A stretch of 64,000 bases of DNA, taken from contig NC_085110.1 of assembly GCF_030269925.1 (NCBI RefSeq), forward strand, positions 6,634,001 to 6,698,000, written 5' to 3'. Positions 30,201 to 42,200 of this stretch are shown here, piece by piece (positions within the stretch are counted from its first letter, which is position 1; each line of letters begins with the position of its first letter). Made by a program: the position numbers and the translations under genes. Source of the DNA: Bombyx mori (taxonomy: Eukaryota > Arthropoda > Insecta > Lepidoptera > Bombycidae). The notes beneath the pieces are model-generated. The model saw nothing but the letters and a program-made list of their open reading frames with translations. It did not search any database and was not told the DNA's origin.

Positions 30201-33200
30201 ATGACCGAGCTTCGCTCGTTTTTTTTTTTTTTTGATAACGCCATCTTGTTGTGTCTTTAAAGGGGTTAGTTGCCCTCAATTAAGAAAAATAGTATTATTA
30301 TTCGCCAATAGATGTCGGGAAGAGTCATAAAGTTGATTATCGATAAAGTTGATTATTGAATACACGAATAAAACAATATTTTCTGAAAATAAATCGTAGC
30401 TAGATCGATTTATCGCCCCCCGAAATCCTGTGTATACTAAATTTTATGAAAATCGTTGGAGCCGCTTTCGAGATTCAGATTATATATATATACAAGAATT
30501 GCTCGTTTAAAGGTATAAGATAACACTTACCAATTAGTTCCGAAAGATATTCGTTTTAAATATTACAGTTTTTAGACACTTTAAATTCGCGACGCCGCCG
30601 CGCCGATTCGAATCGTATGATGCATGAATATATAAAAGTTTTTGCTCGTCCAAAATCTAAAACAAGGACTCATAAAAATATTGTGGAAAAGTTTCATGCT
30701 GAATAAAGATTTAAATGTTAATCTTGAATTTTATTGTGCAAGGATAGCCAGATATTGTATTTCATAACTTTGTGCAATTAATTTTGAGCAAATAGAAAGA
30801 CGCAGAAATCTTTCCATGACCTCGGGAGATAAATATGTATAGAGAGATTTGAGAACGATTGATTCAGTATTATTTTTTTCTCATTTATGTGGATAACACC
30901 ATGATTTTTTATTATTATTATTTTATAGACGAACATGCCTTTGGACGGGGGTGATTATTTAACACGGTCCTATATATATAAAGTTTGTTTTTCCTCCCTC
31001 AAAGTAACGTATTGACAAGCGTATACCTTATCACAATATTATTCGTAAAATAAGCATAAAAGGTCTTGTTAATATGATATTATTTCATTTTGCATAAACT
31101 ATTTCAACAATGAATTCTTTAAGACTCTTAATTACCCATGCCGTTCAAAGCAAACTTTAGAAGTATTTGGATATGCAAATTTAATTACAGTTAAAACGAG
31201 ACATTATATTTTAACTAGAACAATTATTTTAGTTAGCTTTTGAATTTATTACGAGTGAACCTAAGTATTACAATTTAATTTCTCAATTTCAAGAATTTAA
31301 GATATTTTTTATTTTTTCCCCCACCTATTCGTTGGTAGCTTAAGGGGCTACTCCAACATCCCGCGGACGGGGTTTCGGATTCACTCATGGTATGCAACCA
31401 TATAATAGAAAACCGTTAATTTATGAAATAAATGTAAATCATGTCTTATATATTGTGACTGTGATATAACCTGCGTTGTTCATAATATGAAAATGCGAAT
31501 AAGTGTTTGTTTCTCCTTTGACTTAACAAAAGTGGAACGGACCGACACAATAAGAAGACAATGGGGTTGGCCGGTTAAAGCTTTTCTCAGATGTCGCCAG
31601 CGTAGCTTGTTCCCTTGTCACAGAGAGCCGCCATTTTGTGTGTTTTGCGTTCGTGATATTTCGGAATTTTGTGACTTTGATACGGTTCTTATTACTTTCT
31701 AAGTAGTGCTAAACAGTTTTACAACATGTATTCCAACTGGATAGTTAAAGAATTAAAGGAGGAGTTGAGAAAACGTGATGCATCTTGACGAGGAAAAAAA
31801 GTGGATTTTGTCGAAAGGTACAATGTTGATGTTTTATTTTAACTTAGAAAACTTCTCTCAAACTGTTTCCGGTAGCTATTATAATAATAATATTAAATTG
31901 TGTACCTTAGGAATCTTATTCCTTGTAGTATGTGCAAAAAGAATTGCTCATATTACACACATTACCTACCAACTAATGTATTATTTTACTTTTTTCAGAT
32001 TAGAGCTATATGACCAAAATTTTTATTTTGAAACAAAATGAAAAAAATTTCTAGCAAAATATGCTAATATATATGATTTGCTAGTGGAGCCATGTGGCAT
32101 TTTCATTAGCCAAGAGCGCCCATATCTTGCTGCATTTCCTGATGGTGTGTTGGGCGAAGAAACTATAATTGAAGTGAAATGTCCATACGGTAGCAGAAAA
32201 CATGAAATAATTATAACAACGGTGCCTTACTTAGAACAATGTAACGGGATATTGTCTCTAAAAAAACCTGCCCATATTATTATCAAATCCAAGGGCAGTT
32301 ATACTGCTCAGGCAAAACATACTGCAACTTGGTCATTTACACCTACAAGGACATCAAAGTGATTTATGTTGAAAAAGACAATCATTTTATAAATAATATG
32401 TTAAATAAATTAGATATCTTTTATGAAAATATTTTCAAAGCATTGTATGAAAAATATCTGTATGATAACTATACACACTTGTCGAAATAAAAAATCAGGA
32501 ATATTTTTAATTATTTTTATTGACAATTCCTTTTCTAAAATTACATAACATTACACATATGAAATTAATCGTTCTATGTGAACCCTCTGACTAGCTAATT
32601 TTTGATCTATCTTTAACTGAACACCTGGGATTTGTGATTTACCTTTTAAAAAAGATGGGTTTATACTAATTCCTTTCGAGGCAAACAGATCCTGTACATT
32701 AAAACCTCTGTCTGCCATAATACTATCTCCAGAATCACAAATCTGCAGCAGCTTACTTCGTTCTACTATCTGTCGATCACTTGCAGAACCAGCGTAGCCG
32801 TTTGAAACATATGATAATAATCCCCCTGGTGAAGCTCCTACCAAAATTTTCAAGGTATTTTTATGTTTATAAGAACTAAATGACGCTTTTTGAGCATCAG
32901 GTTGACTAGGCTTCTGTATGCCTATTTCAGTCCCATCTATAATCACCCTTGTGGAGGGATAATGTGTTCTAAAACAATTAGGCATATAATAATTTACTAA
33001 GCTGCGGCTAGGCCCAATGTCAATTAGGCTCTAGATATCACTGACAAAATTAATCCATGTTACAACAAAATTAGACACTTCAGTTTTACTTACACCGAAA
33101 ATTTTACTTCATTCAAAATCTGTTGTGTTTCTTCTAAGCTTAATTAGTAACATTAAAAATTGATCTTCTATTGATATGCCGACCACTCTACTCCAGCGAT

Positions 33201-36200
33201 ACCTTATGTCATTTGACATTGGCAAAAGTGTGATTAAAACTAATGAAAACTTAGATGCTGTTTCCAACCCGGTGCAGTATTGCACTGTCTCATAGTCTGC
33301 AAGTAATAGCTCTGTAGAGAACAATCTTAATATATTGGATGTTTGAGTTCCAATAGTAGTATGATGCCTTGTAATTGTTTCATCTATACTAGAGTTATTA
33401 TTTTCTATTAGAATTTCTTGAGAGACATTTGAATCAAAATGCACATTGCTGTGTTCTTCAAGGGGTACTATATCTTCACAGAATTGGGAAGTGTTGGGCA
33501 GGCTAAAAAGCTGTTTTTTAAGTTTACGAGTTTGTAACTTTTGTTCTCTACTTTTTGTTTCTTCAGAAACTGGTTTCATATTCCATGAAAATATAGATGG
33601 TACAGCACCTTTCTTCAGATATTAATGATAATGTTTGACACCTACAACACAAAGAAAAACATTTAAATATACTATCACAAGGAAACCTGACCATAGTTTC
33701 AAAATATTTGTTATTACAATGGATGCAGCGATTTAGATAGAACTTTCAATAGTAACAGCTGATAATGAACAACAGCTCATGAGGAATGTGTTTCCTTCAG
33801 TCTGATTTTGTGTTTGTTAAAAGGTTCCTTACAGCATAAATCTACTTGCAAAATATGTTAGCAACTAATAGTGTGCCTAACTAATTATTATTGGATTTTT
33901 TTAATAAGAGAACAAAGATGTGTGCTACACCTAGTCATGCATTATAAATATTTGACAGAAAGAAGCATACCTGTGTATTTACTAATGTTTTCATAGTCAG
34001 ATTCCACAAAGTGTTTACGACATAACCTCGAACTTTTTGTGGGAGTACTTTTTCACGTCAAATGGCCTTTAACCACAGTCTTCCAATTTTCTTGTCCTTC
34101 GGGAATTGATGTTCTCCAATTTCTGAGCATATTGGCACAAAACAACGCGTTATTGTGCTTAAAATAATTTTTAATCAAAAATTCCAATACAAATATTGAA
34201 TGTTATGGGAACAATGCACACCAGCGCCACTTTGACAGTTGCCAACCCCATTAAAACCACAACTTATTCGAAACCGCCTTCTGTGAGTCCACCATCTCGC
34301 AGAAGGAGGCGGCGCCGGGCGGCGGAACGAGATGGGGAGAGCTCTTTCCTTTCCGCACCGATCCGTCGCTATCGAGCCGTGGTCCGGAGGAGACAGTCCC
34401 CCCGGCGAAGGTCACGGGGCGACTTGAGGAGGCTGAGGCTGCGCGGCGCGCTACCAGCACCCTAACGCCCTGCCAAGGACAAATAAAAAGAGCAACCGGT
34501 TGGCGGTGTATCGCGTCCAGACCCGGCAGGCTGGTTCTGGTTCAGCGGGGTATTCCGGGACACCAGCGGCACTGTCTGGGCGGACCGACGGGGTGCCGCA
34601 CCGAGACGGCTGACGTTTTTCAGAGCCTTCGTTTTGCCTCGAAGGCTCCGTCGGCCGGGCGTCCTTGGGGTGAACTGCGCTGTCTGGTTGAAATGTTGGC
34701 CGCGGTAACCCCCTTACCTTATCCGGGTTCTGACCTCGGAGAGGACGCTTGGGCGAAGAGTGCAGGGGAGTCGTTTAGTGGGTAGGCTCCTAAAAACATT
34801 CTTGGGCTTGCGGTTCGCAGTCGTTGACCAGCCCACATACCCCGCGCGCCCCCTAGAAGCAGGGACCTAGTAGGAGGTTCGACCCTCGGCCCGAAAAAAA
34901 AGGCGCTGCAGAAATTGGTGAAAGTAAACAGAAAGTTTTTTTTTTTATGATAAAATATTGAAATGCTTTTATCTCACTACCAAAATATGTTTTTATTACA
35001 GATAACATATCTGTCGTTGTGAATCATTCGGTTGAGACATGTCCTTCTTGTATTGTTTTTTTGTGTAATACATTCAGTATCCTCGTGGCTTTTTTTTCCT
35101 TATTGAATTTCTGAGTATTATAAACGAGAAGGATGCAATCCATAAATATTTTCTGCATCAGTTTTTTGTGGGTAATCGATTATAAAACTTGTGTAAAAAA
35201 TCGTAGAATAACCTTATTCTTTGTACATTAAGATTCTATTTAGATTGCCTACTTATTTGACCTAATAATTTAATCGCAATAAGACGAAACATTTATTTAT
35301 GTGGCACTCTGTACCTTATTAAACCATGTACTTAGCAGCTCGCGAGACTCGATTGCGAGTACAAAATAAAAATCGATGTCGGAATTTAGCTACATACCAT
35401 TGTGTAGAATACATTAATATTATAAATTCAGTTTTCCTTTGAACAAGAAAATCGATATGTCCCCTCCAATGGTGGTTGTATTAATAGAATAAAGTGTTTT
35501 AAAATCGATAACTCGTATACTGCTTCGTTCAATTTGTACATTTGAAAATGGATAGGGTTCATTTGCCTTGGAAGGCAGATACTGGACACTTGATGTTGAG
35601 GGGTTACCAAGCACATGGACTTTGACAGTGGCAGTAGTTGACCCTACGGCTTATGATTCTTTTTGCAGTATTAGTGGCAGACTGTGTTTTTTGTCAGCAC
35701 GCATGCTGTCATGACAGTCCATGACACGTATACTAAACAATATTAAAAAAGTACCTATCCAATATTATTCATTATTAACAGAGAAAATCGCGACATGGGG
35801 TGGACATGGGTGGATATTTGGCTAAACTGTAGGATGAATCTAGTTTTTTATCACAGGCCTAGGCTTAAATAAAACTAGCTTTTGCCCGCGACTTCGTCCG
35901 CGTGGAATAGTTCACAAATAATGCTTTATTTTAGAACAAATTTGGTTAGCATAAAAAACGTTATAGTGAGTCAACCTTAAGATATAAACATATGTTGTCG
36001 CGGAATTTTTTTTAGATCTTTTAAAGGGAAACAATTTTGTCCTAAATAATTTTAGCGAAAGTTTAACCGTTTCTACAGCGCACGCAGCGGAAGCTCTCAA
36101 AAGGGAAAAAATCCGATTTTGAAACATTCTTTATTGATGCTCCGCTTGTATTGGTCTTAGCGTGTTTTATTATGTTATATAGCCTATAAGCCTTCCTCGA

Positions 36201-39200
36201 TAAATGGGCTATCTAACACGGAAATAATTTTTGAAATCGGACCAGTAGTTCCAGAGGTTAGCGCGTTCAAACAAACAAACTCTTCAGCTTTATAATATTA
36301 GTATAGATATACTACATGATATACATGTATAGATCTACATGTCCTTCTTCAAACGAGGCTTGTGGAGAGTATTAAGTGGTAGGCAGCGGCTTGGCTCTGC
36401 CCCTGGCATTGCTGAAGTCCATGGGCGACGGTAACCACTCACCATCAGGTGGGCCGTATGCTCGTATGCCTACAAGGGCAATAAAAAAAAAACTAGCTGC
36501 TTCGTTGGGTTTCGCACGCACGGTTAAGGAAAAATGTCAATATAGTGATTCCAAACAAATAAAATAGAAGAAACATGATTTTCCACGATTAATTCGCGTC
36601 GAACACGACTTATTTGAGTTGAAATTAAGACGAAACCTACGAATGTTTTCAGGCAACAAACAGATAGCCGCTCTCATTGTTTGGGCGCGTGACATTCCAC
36701 ACTTCGGGCAGCTAGAAATCGACGATCAGATCCTTCTAATCAAGGGCTCCTGGAACGAACTGCTGCTGTTCGCTATCGCATGGCGGTCTATGGAGGTTCG
36801 TATATCATCATCATCATCATCATCATGGTGGTAGGACCTCTTGTGAGTCCGCCCGGGTAGGTACCACCGCCCTACCTATTTCTGCCGTGAAGCAGTGATG
36901 CGTTTCGGTTTGAAGGGTGGGGCAGCCGCTGTAACTATACTGAGACCTTAGAACTTATGTCTCAAGGTGGGTGGCGCATTTGCGTTGTAGATGTCTATGG
37001 GCTCCAGTAACCACTTAACACGAAGTGGGTTGTGAGCTCGTCCATCCAAAAAAATCATCAGCCCACAGTCGTCCACTGGTGGACATAGGCCTCTCCTAAT
37101 CCACACCACTGAGCCCGGTTTTCAGCTCTCCTCATCATTCGTATATACACGAATTAAATTATTTGGTCTGTACTTAATTTTATATATTCGATTGACATTG
37201 CCCTAGAAAAAGTCTAAAGTATAAAATATAATTTGGTGCATTCATATAAATGTTTCCTTAAAACGATCGTGATATCTATGTAACGTTAGAACCAAGCACT
37301 CCAATATCGATAAACATTCGTGATGTTCTTCAATCTAGCTAAGTTTTTTTCCGCTCGCCACAAAATTTCCATCCACTACGGACTTTCAGAAAATGAAAAC
37401 ATACTGGCGAGTTTCTAAGTGCGATACCGCTATGCTCTTTTCGAGTATTGCTTCAAAAAGCAAGTATCCATTTTTCGAATTCGCACGAAACTACATGATA
37501 CTGTTGGCAACATAACAAATATCTATCTATATATATATAAAAATGAATTGCTGTTCGTTAGTCTCGCTAAAACTCGAGAACGGCTGGACCGATTTGGCTA
37601 ATTTTGGTCTTAAATTATTTGTGGAAGTCCAGAGAAGGTTTAAAAGGTAGATAAATATGAAAATTCTCGGAATGAAATAAAAATAACAATTTTATTTTTA
37701 CTTTGATGTGTCCCCCGTCGGACAGATTCCTTTTATTTGTTTTAAGTTTATTTTATACAAAAGCTTAGGTCTTTTATTTATCGATTGAGGCACTATGAAG
37801 TCTGCCAGGTCAGCTAGTAATAATATATATTTTGTTTTGATTTAAAATAATAAAGTTATTTCTGTCTGATTATAATATACTAGTTTAAAAATGGACTGCG
37901 TAATTAAATATTTTAATTTTTTTAACACTTAATATTCCTGTTCAGAATTGCATAGCTGTCTAACAACTAACAAGGAACACGAGATTGGCAATGATGCACA
38001 AAGTTCTCACCTTTTATTTTATTTATTATTAAGGATAAGGGCTAAGGACACGGGTCAATTGTTCAGTTCTGATACAAAGATATTTACTTTGTTATTAATA
38101 AATATGGTGTAAGTTAGGTAAGAGGATTTTAGTTGTGTTTATTTAAATTCAAATCTTTATATTACCTATTTATTTTAATTTGAATGTCATTGAATATGCT
38201 TATGCTAATAAGCCACCACTAGTATCGGTTCAAAAAAAAAGACCCATTCCATATTTAATTACATTAAATATTAAATTATATAACATAAAATATGTATTAT
38301 ATCAAATGAGTCGTCTATTATCAAAGGTGGCAATCTGTGCATTTGGACAAAAAAAATTTATTGATATTTCAATACAGATTGATTTGAATATAATCGTCTC
38401 CTTCAAAGAATACGGTTCAAAACCTGCATTAAATAAAGGTTAATACTTAACCTGTTATTTATCTAAGATGTCGTTCAGAAGAGTTTTGTGACTGCCAATG
38501 GAATACAAAGTCAATAATTCGTTTTTCTGATTTACCAATAATTATCCAAAAGTCACATTGCCGGCTTTGATACTAGTCGACTCAAATATGAAAAGTAAAA
38601 ACAAGAAAATACAGTTTTCTTCTCGGTTCGTTAACCTATTCCTTATATCTGTTTAATAATTATTATCGTGGTTTAGATATTTATAATACAGAAATTGTAA
38701 TCCCCACGAAAAAAAAATGACATAAAAATAATACATAAAATAATTAAAGTTTTGATGAGTTAGTGATCATGCTTGAATTTAGATCACTGGGTGAAGACTA
38801 GATACAATATTATTGTAAACTAGCTGACCTGGCAGACTTCGTAGTGCCTCAATCGATAAATAAAAGACCTAAACTTTTGTGTAAAATAAATATAAAACAA
38901 ATAAAGGAATCCGTCCGACGGGGGACACATTAAAGGAAAAACAAAATTGTTATTTTTATATTTAATTCCGAGAACTTTCATATTTATCTACCTTTTAAAC
39001 CTTCTCTGGACTTCCACAAATAATTCAAGACCAAAATTAGCCAAATCGGTCCAGCCGTTCTCGAGTTTTAGCGAGACTAACGAACAGCAATTTATCTTTG
39101 TAACTAAATGTGGATTGTATTTGGTATTAGCGTCAACAGTTCGATTTTCTTAATTGAACTCATTGAGTTTACTCCATTCAAATAGTTAAAGAAGTTTTTT

Positions 39201-42200
39201 TTCTATACTAATATTATAAAGAGGAAAGATTTGTTTGTTTCGAATAGGCTCCGAAACTACTGGACCGATTTGAAAAATTATTTTTCCATTAGAAGCCGAC
39301 ACTGTTCCTTAATAAACATAGGCTACTTTTTTTTATTTTTTTTTTTTTTTTGTTTCATGTGTGTTTTAATGTTTCCGAAGCGAAGCGAGGGCGGGTCGCT
39401 AGTGTCATGATATTTTTCAAAATTTTTTAACTTTAAATGGCTCTCCTGTGAAGCTTTTCGCCCCTCTATATTAATTAGTTAAGTTAGCTAATTAAGTTCA
39501 TCTGGATATATCACTAATAATAATAATAAAGGAACAGATAAAACCTATTTTATTTTTTGTAATTGACTTAATTAATTAATCTAATTTGAGGTATGGCAAT
39601 CGGCTGCTTACAAACCCATTGTCAGGGCTCACTTAAGGTTCAAGTTCTTAAGATTCGGTTAATTTGATAGTTGATATTTGCTGATTTTATCTCTTCTTAT
39701 TTTTCCGTATTGACCAAGTTTTGTTTGGTTAAAAGAATGTTTTATTAAACAGTAATCTTTAATAATCCTCTGGTAATAATAAAATACTACTGGACAAATA
39801 ATAATACGAATACGAATACTAATGTACAATAATAAGTACTAACGTATTAGTGGTAATACATCCATTTGCATCGGAATTTGCACTAGATTACTATAATATT
39901 ACTCAACACGGTTACGCCAAAAACTTCCAACCCGTTACAAATTCTATTAATAATAATAAAATAATAAAATACTACTGGACAAATAATAATACGAATACGA
40001 ATACTAATGTACAATAATAGGTACTAACGTATTAGTGGTAATACATCCATTTGCATCGGAATTAGCACTAGATTACTATAATATTACTCAACATGGTTAC
40101 GCCAAAAACTTCCAACCCGTTACAAATTCTATTAACGAAGAAAGCACGTAATTATGCCTAGATTACACATACTTATTAAATTGTAAGACCTGACCACATT
40201 AAGCTGCGACTAACGCTAAATCTAAAAAAATACTCGCACGCCATCTATCTTGTGTTGATGGTACCACGAGAAAAGCTATTCCGGAAGTGCGAACGATTAC
40301 TGTACAAATTTTCAACGCAATCGCCCTTTTTTTTTTTTCCTACCCAAGGTCTTGAGAAACCATTTCAGCGTAACCTTAACAATTAGTGAGCTCACGGGGT
40401 TCAAATCTGATAACATTGCTATCACTAATCTTAGCAAGAAGCAAGGACCGGATCGGAAACGCGACCCACTGAAAAGATCCGGCGAAAAACTCCGTGGGCT
40501 GTAATCGTCCGAATAGTATGGGAACGCATAGAGGGCACACCTAAACATTAAATAAAATAATAATAAGAACTTATGCTCTTATTACTCGTAACTCTAAAAT
40601 AGACACTGAAATTCATGAAAACTTTTATATGCTTTTATATGCGCCTGCTTCGCATTTAAAATTAACATTATTGTTTATTGTCATTATTATTAGGCAGTCC
40701 AACACTCATATAAATATTAGCCTATCCATTAAGTACATGTATTTTCTACATGGATACCAACTTTCAAGTCAATCGGATGCACGGTTCAGTACTTATAACG
40801 GAACATCCGTAAAAACGACTGTAGATTTATATATTAGTATAGATTCAGAGAATTCTATAATAACTAACATTACTTTACAAGACCTACAACAGTTTTAATA
40901 TATTAGATTTAATTATTTTTTTATTTCAACTTCTTATATTTCTGTCTTAATGTTTTTCAGTTCCTCAATGATGAACGAGAGAACGTAGACTCGCGGAATA
41001 CGGCGCCGCCTCAACTCATTTGTTTAATGCCAGGTATATAATATAATTATGATTATGTTTACTTTTTTTAAAGACATGATTACACGATTAAATGTTCCCG
41101 AAATCGAAGACATAATATGGCATTGTTGATGTTTACATCCATTTGGGAACGTGGGATCCACGAAAAACTGGTATTTAAACAATCGATACCTTTTATTTAT
41201 TAATTTAGGAACTTTGATGAGCTTCAATTAAGGCTGTTTGTGCTTGATTTAAGCGACATTTTTGCAACTTAACAGGAGTGCCATTTAAAGTATAAAATTT
41301 GGAAATAAAATCACAACAAAATAACTACTTCAGCTTTTTGGTAGGGGGTAAACTTAATTAAAGTTAAATTGCAAACATCGAACTATTGTTACCAATGCCA
41401 AATAAAACGCACCTTTAATTACAAAGATAAATGTCGCTTAAACCAATTAGCTTTTCACTCCTCGATATGAACTAAAAAAAAAAAACTAAAAAAGTCACTA
41501 CCGACATATTTGTTTGAATATACGCAATGCTTAAACATATTGTGTTTATTGAAGATACGTTAAAAGATTCTAATTTAATTGCCATAACAATTAAAGGTTA
41601 TGTTAAATTTTTTATAATCTTCATTTTTAATATTAAGAGTGTGAAGTCTTGTGTTATCAGCACTGATTAACTTGTGGGTTAAATGTCAATGTTGAATAAT
41701 GCACTTATCGAACGTAGAAAGTTGAAATATTCGTTACAGTATGTGATAAGGTGATACTTTTACATGTATAAATATTAATTACTTATTCTAGACGGACGAG
41801 ACGAGCTCACGTCCCGACTGATGCTTAGTGGCTACCGGAACTCATAAACGTCGTAATATCAATGTCAATAATACTCATCATTGCTTCATGACAAAAATTA
41901 GTAAAGTAGTACCCACAGAACTACACAGACGTTACTGCTAATGCCATTAGTATTTCTGATGTACTAAAATATGTCACAATTTGAACAATATCTAGATATA
42001 GACCATTCTCTCTTATTCTATTGTCTAGATATTATCTAGATATAGACCATTCTCTCTTATGAAATATGAAATCAAGAATAGGACTTTGTCACTAACTATC
42101 GAAATATTTAATATCTACACTTATTAGAAAAAATATATATATGTAGGAACGGAACGGTATGGATGAATGACAGATATAGAGCATAACTGAGTGAGAGAGA

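Larger units (their letters stand above)
31563..34249. mobile_element. ISL2EU-type DNA transposon relic, 2.69 kb
   Basis: Ends are GGGGTTGGC on the left and its inverse GCCAACCCC on the right; similarity resumes inside (gtcgccagcg.. against gtggcgctgg..., then ttgttccc). The flank is AT on both sides (31561-31562 and 34250-34251). Inside are two broken genes on opposite strands, a SAP+YqaJ nuclease (+) and a THAP+DDE transposase (-), converging near 32490-32551. This gene pair and 2-bp target fit the eukaryotic ISL2EU group as I remember it. No intact frame remains, so it is not autonomous. Confidence 0.75.

Noticed and set aside
31563..34249. Domesticated host gene from a transposase
   Set aside because: Stops and frameshifts in both genes and intact transposon ends argue for a dead element.
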